A DNA stretch of 33,346 nt, taken from the NCBI GenBank assembly GCA_034408875.1, contig JAWXCJ010000139.1, positions 1 to 33,346 on the forward strand. Reading direction: 5' to 3'. The notes under the pieces are model-generated. The model was not told the DNA's origin, made no database searches, and worked only from the letters and a program-made list of their open reading frames with translations. This DNA comes from JANNHK01 sp034408875. Its GTDB lineage: Bacteria > Actinomycetota > Acidimicrobiia > IMCC26256 > PALSA-610. Below are positions 1-8,485 of the stretch, in pieces; position 1 is the stretch's first letter; each line of letters starts with the position of its first letter. The position numbers were made by a program, and so were the translations under genes.

Positions 1-916
1 CGGCAAGGGCGGCAAGGAAGTTTGGATCCAGGCTTCGTACAACCCGATCTTCGACCCGAACGGCAAGCCGTACAAGGTCGTCAAGTTCGCCACCGACATT
101 AGCGAACAGGTCGCGCTGATCCGCAACGTGACGCAGGTGGTTGTCGCACTGAGCACGACCTCGGTGCAGCTCGGCCAGGTCAGCTCGCAGACGGGTGCGG
201 CCTCGGAAGAGATGTCGACCCAAGCTGGTGTCGTCTCCGCGGCCGCCGAGGAGGTCTCGACCACAATTTCTACCGTGGCCGCGGCGACCGAGGAAATGTC
301 GGCGACGATTTCGGAGATTGCGGCGAGTTCGACCGAGGCATCGGGCGCAGCGACCGAGGCCGCGGCAGAAACGCGTGCGGCGAGCGAGATGGTCGCCCGG
401 CTCGGAGAGTCGTCGGCGGAGATCGGCAAGATCCTCCAGGTCATCACGTCGATTGCCCAGCAAACGAACCTGCTCGCGCTGAACGCCACCATCGAGGCCG
501 CACGCGCCGGCGACGTCGGTAAGGGCTTTGCGGTCGTGGCGAACGAGGTGAAGGAACTCGCAAAAGCGACCGCCGCGGCCACTGATGACATCGCGCTCAA
601 GATCGAGGCGATCCAGACGAGCTCGTCCGACGTTGTCACAGCAATCCACGGCATCTCGGAAGTGATCGGCCGGGTCTCCGATCTCCAGTCCTCGGTTGCA
701 ACTGCGGTCGAGGAACAGTCGGCGGCGACGGTCGAAATCGGCCGGAGCACGACCGAGGCCGCGAGCGGCAGCGCCGACATCGCCCAGACGATCAGCGCGG
801 TCGCAGAAGCTGCGGCATCAACAACCGCCGGCGCGACCCAGACTCAGCAAGCGGCAGCGGAGCTCGAGTCGACCGCGGCCGGCTTGCGCGATCTGGTCTC
901 GCGCTTCAACTACTAG
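1..916 (+). CDS. Methyl-accepting chemotaxis-type protein with PAS domain (3' part; start lies outside window)
   Basis: The frame is open from base 2, so the gene is truncated at its 5' end. The first ~40 codons (VWIQASYNPIFDPNGKPYKV, then FATDIS) match the last strands of a PAS domain and its PAC motif, the usual sensory module of soluble receptors. The remainder is a long Ala/Ser/Thr/Glu-rich coiled coil with the chemoreceptor signalling tip at about 500-560 bp (IAQQTNLLALNATIEAARAG followed by GKGFAVVANEV). This tip contacts CheA and CheW. No membrane segment is present in the visible part, and the end (LVSRFNY) is a normal receptor C-terminus. No other chemotaxis gene is seen. The class assignment is secure; the ligand is unknown. 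Confidence 0.93.
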   Translation, partial: GKGGKEVWIQASYNPIFDPNGKPYKVVKFATDISEQVALIRNVTQVVVALSTTSVQLGQVSSQTGAASEEMSTQAGVVSAAAEEVSTTISTVAAATEEMSATISEIAASSTEASGAATEAAAETRAASEMVARLGESSAEIGKILQVITSIAQQTNLLALNATIEAARAGDVGKGFAVVANEVKELAKATAAATDDIALKIEAIQTSSSDVVTAIHGISEVIGRVSDLQSSVATAVEEQSAATVEIGRSTTEAASGSADIAQTISAVAEAAASTTAGATQTQQAAAELESTAAGLRDLVSRFNY

Positions 917-1096
917 CGGGTCACGACCCACAAGTCCGGGACGGCGGCGAGGAATTCGTCGCCGTCCCCGAAGGGCAACTACCCGAAGTGGGACCAGCCG
1001 GTCGAGCGGGGACTCATCCCCGGCATGACCCGCTCGGCCGACGAACCGGAACCGCGGGTCCCGTGGCACCTGAACCTGCTCGGCCTCGCGCTGTGA
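917..1096 (+). other. In-frame, coding-like stretch directly after the chemoreceptor stop codon
   Basis: After the TAG at 914-916 the same frame stays open for 59 codons, to TGA at 1094-1096. Hand-counted G+C is about 65%, 56% and 93% at codon positions 1, 2 and 3, which is the local coding signature. There is no good start codon before the ATG at 1025 (23 codons) and I recognise no family. It could be the remnant of a lost gene, a receptor tail cut off by a nonsense change, or chance. Confidence 0.3.
938..968 (+). terminator. Possible hairpin after the chemoreceptor gene
   Basis: A 9-bp perfect stem (GGGACGGCG / CGCCGTCCC) with a 13-nt loop begins 22 nt after the receptor stop. There is no T-tract, so this is only a weak terminator candidate. 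Confidence 0.35.
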
Positions 1097-1127
1097 TCTA
1101 CCCAAGCCGGCTCCGCCGGCGCATCGC

Positions 1128-1133
1128 TACACT
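1128..1133 (+). promoter_or_regulatory. Possible -10 element of the tRNA-Pro gene
   Basis: TACACT lies 14 nt before the tRNA 5' end and fits the actinobacterial TANNNT -10 pattern. No convincing -35 was found. A small GCCGG/CCGGC hairpin sits just upstream (1106-1120). Confidence 0.4.
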
Positions 1134-1147
1134 GACCCGGCTTCAGA

Positions 1148-1225
1148 CGGGCTGTGGCGCAGCTTGGTTAGCGCGTCGGTCTGGGGGACCGAAGGTCCCG
1201 GGTTCGAGTCCCGGCAGCCCGACCA
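1148..1225 (+). tRNA. tRNA-Pro (anticodon GGG)
   Basis: Folded by hand. The acceptor stem is CGGGCTG (1148-1154) with CAGCCCG (1215-1221). The D stem is GCGC/GCGC. The anticodon stem TCGGT/ACCGA closes the loop CTGGGGG, giving anticodon GGG, which reads CCC and CCU proline codons. The T stem CCGGG/CCCGG closes the loop TTCGAGT. The discriminator is A1222 and CCA is encoded (1223-1225). All stems pair perfectly. It stands alone, with no neighbouring tRNA. Confidence 0.96.
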
Positions 1226-1250
1226 CAAAATCCCGCACGCTCGCCTCCGC

Positions 1251-1910
1251 TTACGTCGCCCGGGCGACGAAGGCGGCGACGGGCGAGGGTTGGAATGCGG
1301 CGATGAAGCTCTTTGTCGCGGCCTTGGACCCGCTGAGATCGAGGTGTCCTTCGCGGAACGCGTCGCCGAGCGTCTGGTGGCCGAGATACGTTCGGTAGAG
1401 CGTCGCGAGCTTCGAATGGAGCGTCAGATCGACGTCGAAGCCCGGGTCGGTCAGGCACAACGACGCTTCCTCCTCGACGACGATCCAGTAGCGCTTCGGA
1501 TCGTCCCGGAAGTGCACGTAGACGACGAACCGGGGCCCGGGAAGGCAGCCCGCGTCGAGGCGACGGTGCAGCCACCACACCAGGAGATCGGGGTCGAGTT
1601 CGTCGGTGTCCGGTTCGCCGAACGCCCATCGGGCACCCCATTCGGCCAGGCCGAAGACGATCGGCTGTAAGTCGCGGCCGGCGGCCGTGAGCTCGTAGCG
1701 TCCGCCCGCGTCGTGCGCGATCACTCCGGCGCGTTCGAGTTGGTCGAGGCGCCGGCTCAACAGCGCGCGCGAGAGTCCGGGGTTGCCGCGGATCAACTCG
1801 TTGAACCTCGTGGTCCCCGTGAGCAGATCGCGCACGATGTGGAGCGTCCATCGGTCGCCGAGCACTTCGGCCGATCGGGAGATGGGGCAGTACTGGCCGT
1901 ACTTGTTCAT
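1251..1910 (-). CDS. HxlR-family winged-helix transcriptional regulator with C-terminal extension
   Basis: This 219-aa protein starts MNKYGQYCPISRSAEVLGDR. The first ~95 residues hold the HxlR winged helix: a conserved Cys near the N-terminus, WTLHIVRDLL, the recognition segment PGLSRALLSRRLDQLERAGV, the wing GGRYELTAAGRDL, and the closing WGARW. The remaining ~110 residues (LDPDLLVWWLHRR onward) resemble the sterol-carrier-like tail of longer actinobacterial HxlR proteins and may bind a ligand. An upstream in-frame extension (to 2375) runs antisense through the cupin gene and was discarded. The gene is divergent from that cupin gene, with 105 bp between them, so the cupin gene is a likely target. 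The effector is unknown. Confidence 0.88.
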   Translation of the reverse strand: MNKYGQYCPISRSAEVLGDRWTLHIVRDLLTGTTRFNELIRGNPGLSRALLSRRLDQLERAGVIAHDAGGRYELTAAGRDLQPIVFGLAEWGARWAFGEPDTDELDPDLLVWWLHRRLDAGCLPGPRFVVYVHFRDDPKRYWIVVEEEASLCLTDPGFDVDLTLHSKLATLYRTYLGHQTLGDAFREGHLDLSGSKAATKSFIAAFQPSPVAAFVARAT

Positions 1911-2015
1911 GGGGGAAGTGTGCCCGGTCGGTTCAGTTTTGGAACTATGCGCCGCGCCGCCGAGCCGGTTCGATGGACAGAGCACGTCCGCCGCCACCGA
2001 CAGGAGGATTTCGCC
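1911..2015. promoter_or_regulatory. Divergent control region between the HxlR regulator and the cupin gene
   Basis: This 105-bp region must carry both promoters. It contains the small dyad AGTT-TTGG-AACT at 1935-1946, nested in GTTC...GAAC (1931-1945), a possible regulator site. A strong ribosome site AGGAGG (2002-2007) lies 8 nt before the TTG start of the cupin gene and decides that start. Confidence 0.45.
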
Positions 2016-2402
2016 TTGCGCATCGCCAAGAACGAGATACCGGTCAAGATCAACGTCCCCGGCGCCGTCGCCCGCCAGGCCCCCGGCTTCGGCGAGGCCT
2101 CCGGGACCTCGTTCGGCGCGGAGTACTTCTCGCTCGGCGCCGGAACCGACATCGCGCCCCTGCTCAAAGGGCTCGAGGACGACGCGTGCCAGGCACCGCA
2201 CTGGGGTTACATGATCTCGGGCGAAGTCGTGGTCACGTACACCGACGGCAGCGACGAGACCTGCGCCGGCGGCGACCTCTTCTACTGGCCGCCGGGGCAC
2301 AGCGTCCGCGTGCTCGACGACGCGGAAGTCATCCTCTTCAGCCCCCAGGTCGAACACACGCACGTGATGGATCACATGCTTGCGGCCATGGCCGGCAGCT
2401 GA
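2016..2402 (+). CDS. Small single-domain cupin protein
   Basis: This 128-aa protein starts at TTG 2016, chosen because AGGAGG lies 8 nt upstream. The cupin barrel is visible as HWGYMISGEVVVTYTDG (motif 1, with one His of the metal site) and GGDLFYWPPGHSVRV (motif 2), with a late HTHVMDH near the C-terminus. Such proteins bind small ligands or catalyse simple reactions; no substrate can be inferred. The gene is divergent from the HxlR regulator and convergent with the acyltransferase gene (56-bp gap). The frame is also open upstream of 2016, but that region lacks a ribosome site and overlaps the regulator gene. Confidence 0.82.
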   Translation: MRIAKNEIPVKINVPGAVARQAPGFGEASGTSFGAEYFSLGAGTDIAPLLKGLEDDACQAPHWGYMISGEVVVTYTDGSDETCAGGDLFYWPPGHSVRVLDDAEVILFSPQVEHTHVMDHMLAAMAGS

Positions 2403-2458
2403 TCGCGGGCATCCTGCTCACCGCCGTCGGCGCGCACCACCGGTAACGATCGCGCGAT

Positions 2459-4483
2459 CTACGGGCAGTAGTTGAGCGTGCCTTCCTGGCCTGTCACCCA
2501 CGCGTTGACGAAGTTTGCGTAGTTCTGCGCGCCGACGTCGGTGACGTGGAAGCCGTCGCTCGCGAACCAGTCGGCGTGACAGCCCGCGTACTGGCGCCAG
2601 TCGATCAACTTGGCGTTGTCCGGGTGCCGGCTCACACCGTCGGTGAGTTTTCCGTTGACCTCGGCCTCCCACGTGCGGGGCATGCGCGCGGTTACGAAGT
2701 ACGCCTTGCGGTCCGGTCCGATGACTTCCATCATGTGGTCGAACTCGGGGCCGTTCCAACGTCCGTTGGTGCCCAGGTGCACCACGATGGTCGGCGGCAG
2801 GTACCCGAGACCCTTGTAGTCCTCGAAGACTCTGATCGCCTCGGCGAACTGGCGGCTCACGACCGCGTCGACGCCCATGCCCGCGACGGTCGCGGTCAAC
2901 TCGCCTTTGGCGCCGAGCATGACCGAGTCGCCGACACCGAGCACGCCCGGTGGTGTGAGTGCGATCGGGGGCGTCGTCTCCGGCGCCACGGTCGCGGGCG
3001 GTGGTGTCACCGTCGGGTCGCTGACGCTCGTCGGGGTCGTGTCGACCGGCGTGACGATGGTTGTCGCGGTCGTGCCCGGCGCGAGTGTCGTCGTCGACCC
3101 GAACGCGGCGAGCACGCTCGGGTCGGCTTCGTCGCCGGCGGCGCTTTCGTCGAAGTTCTGGGAGCCGTGGATCTTCTCTGCGCCGGGTTCGGCGTTGGCG
3201 AGGGTCCCGCCGAGCAATACGGCCGCGGCGGTCATGACCGCGCCGATCAGCGCGCCGCGCGACGCGAGCCGGCGGCGGGGGAGACCGTGCGCGGCTTTGA
3301 GCTCCGCGACGTAGCGGGCGATCGCGCCGTGCCGGATCGGCGACTCGACGAAGCGGTACGACAACTCGGCGATCCCGATGGTCAGCGCGAAGCGCACGAC
3401 GGTTGTCAGCCAGGGCCACCACGTGTTGTCGAGGCTGTTCGGGCGGGTGACCGCGAAGATCGGATAGTGCCAGAGGTAGATGCCGTACGAGCGTTGCCCG
3501 ATCCACTTCAGTGGGCGGATGCCGAGGATCCGGCCCCAGTCGGAAACGCGGTGCGCGACGGCCGCGATGACCAGCAGGGTGCAGAAGTCGACGAACAGGA
3601 ACCCGCCGCGGAACGTGCTGAAGTCGAGAAACGGGAAGGTGTCCTGGAAGTAGGCGCCGCCCACCTGGTCGAAGTGCATGTTCCGGAACGACCACCACAG
3701 GCCGGCGAGCCCGACGAGTCCGGCCGCGTCGAGTACCCAGCGCGCACCGGGCCCGGTGCGACCGCGAATCCGGTACGGCGCCCACACGAACGCGAGCGCG
3801 CCGCCGAGCAGCAGTCCGGAAAGGCGGGTCACGGTGAAGAAGTAGGAGTCACTCGCGTCGCCGGGCGACGTGACGATCGCGAGGAGCAACGCCGACGCGA
3901 ACGCCGTGGCGATCATCGCGATCAGCGTTCGCTGCCTGCCGAACCGGCGGAGGCCGGCGACGAGGATCGGCGGCCACAGGAGGTAGAACTGCTCTTCGAT
4001 CGCGAGCGACCACAGGTGGTTCAGCAGCGGCGGGCGGCCCGAGTCGGCGATGTAGCTCCGGTCCGAGAAGATCTGCCACCAGTTACTGGTGTAGGTGAGC
4101 GCGGCCAGGACGTCGCCCTTCAGCGACTCGACCGCGTCCTCGTAGAACAGCAGCGCGCCGATGGTGACGACGGCGAGGAGCAGGAACAGCGCGGGCAGCA
4201 GGCGGCGGGCGCGCCGCATCCAGAACTGCGCGAGGTTGACCGCGCCGGTGCGGCGCCGTTCGTCGAGCAGCAACGACGTGATGAGGTAGCCGCTGATCAC
4301 GAAGAACACTTCGACACCCATGAACCCGCCGGGGAACGGGCCGGGAGTCGTGAACCCCAACTGCCAGTTGTGGTACATCAGGACGGCAAGTACCGATACG
4401 GCACGAAGGCCGTCGATGCCCGGCAGATAGCGCAACGACGCGCTTCGGGAACCGGCCTGCGGGGCGAGGGTTTCCTGCGTCAC
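2459..4483 (-). CDS. Membrane acyltransferase 3 (OafA/YrhL type) with C-terminal SGNH domain
   Basis: This 674-aa protein starts at GTG 4483. The N-terminal ~380 residues are the acyltransferase-3 membrane domain: LRYLPGIDGLRAVSVLAVLM then H38, GVEVFFVISGYLITSLLL, RRARRLLPALFLL, and SLAIEEQFYLLWP, among about ten hydrophobic segments. A Pro/Thr-rich linker (about 440-510) leads to an extracytoplasmic SGNH hydrolase-like domain with GDS at 518-520, GTNG at 571-574, and DGFH with D643 and H646. This architecture O-acylates (typically O-acetylates) cell-surface glycans: the membrane half passes the acyl group across and the SGNH half transfers it. The acceptor is unknown. The gene is alone, preceded by a 130-bp gap. 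Confidence 0.93.
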   Translation of the reverse strand: MTQETLAPQAGSRSASLRYLPGIDGLRAVSVLAVLMYHNWQLGFTTPGPFPGGFMGVEVFFVISGYLITSLLLDERRRTGAVNLAQFWMRRARRLLPALFLLLAVVTIGALLFYEDAVESLKGDVLAALTYTSNWWQIFSDRSYIADSGRPPLLNHLWSLAIEEQFYLLWPPILVAGLRRFGRQRTLIAMIATAFASALLLAIVTSPGDASDSYFFTVTRLSGLLLGGALAFVWAPYRIRGRTGPGARWVLDAAGLVGLAGLWWSFRNMHFDQVGGAYFQDTFPFLDFSTFRGGFLFVDFCTLLVIAAVAHRVSDWGRILGIRPLKWIGQRSYGIYLWHYPIFAVTRPNSLDNTWWPWLTTVVRFALTIGIAELSYRFVESPIRHGAIARYVAELKAAHGLPRRRLASRGALIGAVMTAAAVLLGGTLANAEPGAEKIHGSQNFDESAAGDEADPSVLAAFGSTTTLAPGTTATTIVTPVDTTPTSVSDPTVTPPPATVAPETTPPIALTPPGVLGVGDSVMLGAKGELTATVAGMGVDAVVSRQFAEAIRVFEDYKGLGYLPPTIVVHLGTNGRWNGPEFDHMMEVIGPDRKAYFVTARMPRTWEAEVNGKLTDGVSRHPDNAKLIDWRQYAGCHADWFASDGFHVTDVGAQNYANFVNAWVTGQEGTLNYCP

Positions 4484-4594
4484 GGTGAGGGAGGAAGCCG
4501 TCCTTGGAGCGTGGAAGTACGGTCCGCGAAATCGGACTTCGTCGCCTTGGAGGTTACCCGACGGCTGCTTCCAAACTGAGCCGGGCCTGCGCCA

Positions 4595-4608
4595 ATCCGT
4601 TAACGGAT
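4595..4608. repeat. Perfect 14-bp palindrome ATCCGTTAACGGAT
   Basis: It lies just beyond the aminotransferase stop codon (4614-4616) and 112 bp before the acyltransferase start; both genes are on the minus strand. It could be a short terminator for the first or a protein site for the second. No T-tract is present. Confidence 0.4.
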
Positions 4609-4613
4609 CGGGG

Positions 4614-5786
4614 TTACGCCGGGCGGAGCGCGCGCGCGAGGCGACCCACTTCGTCCTCGGTGTTGTAGTAGTGCACCGAGGCCCGTACGACTTCGGCTAC
4701 GCCCCGGGCATCGAGGTCGAGCCGGGCGGTCGACGCGTCGATGGTCCACACGTTGACACCGGCGCTGCGCAGCCGGCGTTTCACGGCCGTGGGGGACTCG
4801 CCGTCAACGGTGAAGGTGACGATCCCGCATTGTTCGGTGCCTTCGTCGCGCAGTGTGACAAGCGGGAGTTCGACCAACGCGGCGCGTAGCGTTTCGGCGA
4901 GGCCGCGCACACGGGCCCAGATCGCGTCGAGCCCGAGGTCGCGGGCGTAGTCGACGGCGGCGCCCAACCCGAGCACGCCGGCGATCGAGCGTTCCCACTG
5001 TTCGAAGCGGCGGGCGTCGGGCCGCAGTGTGTAGGTGTCGGCGTCGGTCCACTCCGCGCCGCGGAGGTCGGGTGCGAACGGTTCGAGCCCTTCGAGATAG
5101 CCGCGCCGGACGTAGAGGAAGCCGGTGCCGCGCGGGCCGCGCAGGTACTTGCGTCCGGTCGCGACGAGGACATCGCAGCCGAGCTCGTCGACTGCCAGTG
5201 GGAGCTGGCCCGTGCTCTGGCACGCGTCCAGCACGAACGGCACGCCCGCGGCGCGCGTTACCGCCCCCACGGCCGCGGCCGGGTTGACCAACCCGCCCTG
5301 GCTCGGCACGTGCGTGAGTGCGACGAACCGGACGCGCTCGTCGACGGTCGCCGCGAGCGCATCGACGTCGATCTCGCCCGCGGCGGCGCTCGGTACGACC
5401 TCGACCGAGACGCCGTACTCGCGCGCGGCTTGGAGCATCGGGAGGAAGTTGCTCGCGTACTCGACCCGGTGGGTGAGGATGCGATCGCCGGGCGCGAAGC
5501 GCAGCGCCGCGAACCACGCCGTCCACGCGCGTGTCGCGCTCTCGACGAGCGCGATCTCGTCGGCTGCGCAGCCGACGAGTAGCGCGACCGACGCGTACAC
5601 CGCCTCGATCCGACCCGCCGCTTCCTCGGCCGCTTCGTAGCCACCGATCTCGGCTTCGCGCTCGAGGTGTGCAACGACGGTGTCGACGACAACCCGCGTC
5701 GGCAGTGCGGCACCTGCGTTGTTGAAGTGGACGACGCGCTCGCAGCCGGGCGTGTCCGCCCGTACCTGCTCGAGATTGATGTTCAT
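4614..5786 (-). CDS. Class V aminotransferase-fold PLP enzyme (cysteine desulfurase / EgtE-like)
   Basis: This 390-aa protein has the class V fold-type I layout. FNNAGAALPT is the N-terminal substrate segment. D187 in FVLDACQSTGQ contacts the PLP pyridine nitrogen. K213 in TGRKYLRGPRGTGFLY is the Schiff-base lysine. REAEIGGYEAAEEAAGR near residue 43 and the G-R-K-Y-L-x-GPRG block resemble ergothioneine C-S lyase (EgtE), as I recall that family, but no other egt gene is present. The C-terminus VNVWTIDASTARLDL then VRASVHYYNTEDE is typical of the isopenicillin-N-epimerase/desulfurase group. The fold is certain and the reaction (C-S lyase, desulfurase or epimerase) is open. Confidence 0.88.
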   Translation of the reverse strand: MNINLEQVRADTPGCERVVHFNNAGAALPTRVVVDTVVAHLEREAEIGGYEAAEEAAGRIEAVYASVALLVGCAADEIALVESATRAWTAWFAALRFAPGDRILTHRVEYASNFLPMLQAAREYGVSVEVVPSAAAGEIDVDALAATVDERVRFVALTHVPSQGGLVNPAAAVGAVTRAAGVPFVLDACQSTGQLPLAVDELGCDVLVATGRKYLRGPRGTGFLYVRRGYLEGLEPFAPDLRGAEWTDADTYTLRPDARRFEQWERSIAGVLGLGAAVDYARDLGLDAIWARVRGLAETLRAALVELPLVTLRDEGTEQCGIVTFTVDGESPTAVKRRLRSAGVNVWTIDASTARLDLDARGVAEVVRASVHYYNTEDEVGRLARALRPA

Positions 5787-5862
5787 GCGGCTCCGGCCTC
5801 CGGCCCTCCATCTTGGACTGCACGTCGTTGTGACATCCGGGCCTCCGGACCTCTCGCCTGGC

Positions 5863-7547
5863 TCACGCTCGCAGCGTCACACCTGCGTGGGCGCCCGTCG
5901 GGGCGCCATCCTCCATGAACACCGTGCCGTTGACCAGCGTGTAGCGGTAGCCCGACGACCGTTGCAGGTAGCGGCCGGCGCCGGCGGGGAAGTCGTGCAC
6001 GTACTCGGGGAGCGGGAGGGTGAGTTCGTCGAGGTCGATCACGTTGACATCGGCGAATGCGCCCTCGGTGAGCACCCCGCGGTCGCGCACGCCGAACAGC
6101 TCGGCGGTGTCCTGGTGAGCCGGCGGATGCCGTCCTCGATCGTGAACACCTTGCGGTCGCGTACCCAGTGCATGAGGTACCAGGTCGGGAGCGACGCATC
6201 CATGATGAGCCCGACGTGGGCACCGGAGTCGCCCAGCCCGATGAGCATGCGCGGGTGGGTGAGCAGGTCCTCGACCGCGTCCATGCGCTGGTTGAGGAAC
6301 GGGAACGTGAACAGCGCCTTGCCGTGTGTCTCGCGCGAGATGCGCACGAAGGCTTCGGCGATCGTCTCGCCCGCGGCCTGCGCGTGCGCGGCGAGCGAGT
6401 CGGCCGGGTCCGACGTGTAGTCGACCCGGTCCGCGGTGAGGACGAACACGCCGTCGAAGGGCAGGGGAGGCGTGTGCGTCTCGGCCTCGGCGAGGAGTTC
6501 CGCGCGCCGCGAATCGTCGGCGAGCGCGGCGAGGCGGCCGTCGAGATCGAGGGCCTGGAGTGCCTGCCACGCGGGTGCCCGGTCGAAGAACGTGCGGTGC
6601 TGGAGTCCGAAGAGCAGGCCGATCCCGCGCGCCGTCGTCTGCGGGCGCAACTCGCCGCCGGCTTCGGCTTCCTCGTCGACGAGGTCGAGGATCACCTTGT
6701 ACAGATCGGGCCCCGCGTTGCTCTGCGCGATGCCGAACGTGACGGGGCGTCCCGTGCGCCGGTTGATCTCGGCCATCCAGTGCACTTCGGCGCGCGTGCC
6801 TTCGTACGCGTCGCCCGGTCGTTCGAACCGCGGCGCGACTTCGTACACGCCCTTGCCGTGCTTGCCGAGCACGTCGGCGATCGCGAGGAGTTCGTCTTCG
6901 TGGGCCCACGTACCCGGCACGGGCCGACCGTCGGGGACGCGGTGCAACAACGTGCGCGACGTCGAGAAGCCGAGCGCGCCCGCGCCGATCGCTTCGTCGA
7001 CGAGGTCGACCATCGCCGCGATGTCGTCGGCGGTGGCAGGAGCTTCGTCGAGACCCCGCTCGCCCATGACCCAGTGGCGCACCGCGCAGTGGCCGATCAT
7101 GCCGCCGATGTTCACGCCCTTCGGCAGCCGGTCGAGCGCGCCGAGGTACTCGCCGTACGTCTCCCAGTCCCACGCGAGTCCGTCGAGGATGCTCGCCGCG
7201 GGAATGTCCTCGACCGATTCCATGAGCTCCGCGATCCAGCGCTCGTCGCCGTGCTTCACCGGCGCGAACGTAACGCCGCAGTTGCCGAGCACGACCGACG
7301 TGACGCCGTGCCAGCACGACGAGGTGGCGTCCGGGTCCCACGCGATCTGGGCGTCGAGGTGTGTGTGCACGTCGACGAACCCGGGCGTGACGTACGCGCC
7401 CGTCGCGTCGATCTCCCGCTTGCCGTTGCCGGTCACGGTGCCGATCTTCGTGATCCGGTCGCCGTCGATCGCCACGTCGGCCACGAGCGCGGGCGCTCCT
7501 GTCCCGTCGACGACCGTGCCACCCCTGATCACCACGTCATGCGCCAT
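5863..7547 (-). CDS. N-acyl-D-amino-acid deacylase-type amidohydrolase, interrupted by a single-base frameshift near the C-terminus
   Basis: The start is ATG 7547, with TATTCT 7 nt upstream. The protein has the D-aminoacylase layout: MAHDVVIRGGTVVDGTG (N-terminal beta sandwich), H61-T62-H63-x-D65 metal site in GFVDVHTHLDA, SVVLGNCGVTFAPV, and LIGLGDSGAHVGLIMDAS. These enzymes hydrolyse N-acyl-D-amino acids or related amides with Zn. After IEDGIRRLT the frame is lost at about 6113-6117 and would end at 6039. The next frame then continues with DTAELFGVRDRGVLTEGAFA to a stop at 5863, the expected family ending. One missing base in ACC(C)AG would restore a 561-aa product. This is either a sequencing error or a recent pseudogene. 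Confidence 0.85.
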
Positions 7548-7553
7548 GGGCAG

Positions 7554-7585
7554 GAGAATAGGTTCCGGTCACTATCCTGGCGATT
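7554..7585. promoter_or_regulatory. Back-to-back leaderless-type promoters for the deacylase and moxR
   Basis: The gap between the divergent starts is 38 bp. On the minus strand TATTCT (7560-7555) ends 7 nt before ATG 7547. On the plus strand TATCCT (7573-7578) ends 7 nt before GTG 7586. Both fit the actinobacterial -10 placed so that transcription starts at the start codon. Confidence 0.6.
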
Positions 7586-8485
7586 GTGGGAAGGCTTGTT
7601 CCCGAGAACGTCGACGAAGTGGCCAAGGGCCTCGCCGCGCACGACTACCTCGCCGACGAGGGGTTGGCGACGTCGATCTACCTCGCGCTGGCGCTCCAAC
7701 GCCCGCTGCTGCTCGAAGGCGAAGCCGGTGTCGGCAAGACCGAAGTGGCGAAGGTGCTGGCCCGGTGGACGGGCGGCGAGCTGGTTCGCCTCCAGTGCTA
7801 CGAAGGCATCGACGCGACGCAAGCCGTATACGAGTGGGACTACTCGCGCCAGCTCCTGCACCTGCGGGCGGTCGAAGCCGGCGGCGGCGAGGTCGTCGAG
7901 GACGAGCTGTACTCGCCCCGCTTCCTCGTGAAGCGTCCACTGCTCCGTGCGCTCGCCTACGAGGGCGACCAGCCGCCCGTGCTGCTCGTCGACGAAGTCG
8001 ACCGGGCCGACGACGAGTTCGAGGCGTTCCTGCTCGAGATCCTCTCCGACTGGACGATCTCGGTCCCGGAGCTCGGTGCCGTGCACGCAACGGTCCCGCC
8101 GATTGTTGTGCTCACGTCGAACCGCACGCGCGACGTGCACGACGCGTTGAAACGCCGCTGTCTCTACCACTGGATCCCGCATCCCGACTTCGAACGCGAA
8201 CTCGCGATCCTGCGGCTGCGCGCGCCCGGCGTGTCCGACGTACTCGCACGCGACGTCGCGGCCGCGGTCGAGGCGCTGCGCGACCTCGAGTTGTACAAGC
8301 CACCGGGTGTCGCCGAAACGATCGACTGGGCGCAGGCCCTCGCCATGCTCGGCACCGCGCGCCTCGACGACCACACGGTCGACGTCACGCTCGGCACGAT
8401 CCTCAAATACCGCGAGGACCAGGAGCGCGTCCGGGCCGCCGGGCTGGGCGAGCTCGTGCGCGCCGCGGTGACCCGCAGTGCCTAA
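7586..8485 (+). CDS. MoxR-type AAA+ ATPase (CoxD-like)
   Basis: This 299-aa protein starts at GTG 7586. It shows Walker A GEAGVGKT (45-52), Walker B VLLVDEVDR, the MoxR insert EWDYSRQLLHLR, sensor-1 IVVLTSNRTRDVHDALKRRC, and a C-terminal lid. MoxR ATPases work as ATP-driven chaperones with a von Willebrand A partner, inserting metal cofactors or remodelling protein complexes. The next gene encodes that VWA partner and overlaps by 8 bp, and XdhC-like genes follow. This matches the coxD-coxE-coxF set that matures CO dehydrogenase-type molybdenum enzymes. Identification is strong for the family and moderate for the cox-type role. Confidence 0.92.
   Translation: MGRLVPENVDEVAKGLAAHDYLADEGLATSIYLALALQRPLLLEGEAGVGKTEVAKVLARWTGGELVRLQCYEGIDATQAVYEWDYSRQLLHLRAVEAGGGEVVEDELYSPRFLVKRPLLRALAYEGDQPPVLLVDEVDRADDEFEAFLLEILSDWTISVPELGAVHATVPPIVVLTSNRTRDVHDALKRRCLYHWIPHPDFERELAILRLRAPGVSDVLARDVAAAVEALRDLELYKPPGVAETIDWAQALAMLGTARLDDHTVDVTLGTILKYREDQERVRAAGLGELVRAAVTRSA

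Noticed and set aside
1911..2375. N-terminal extension of the HxlR regulator
   Set aside because: It runs antisense through the cupin gene. Homology begins at MNKYGQYCPISR.
2546..4579. 677-codon frame antisense to the acyltransferase gene
   Set aside because: Composition is Arg/Glu/Asp-rich without any motif, while the other strand encodes an intact membrane protein.
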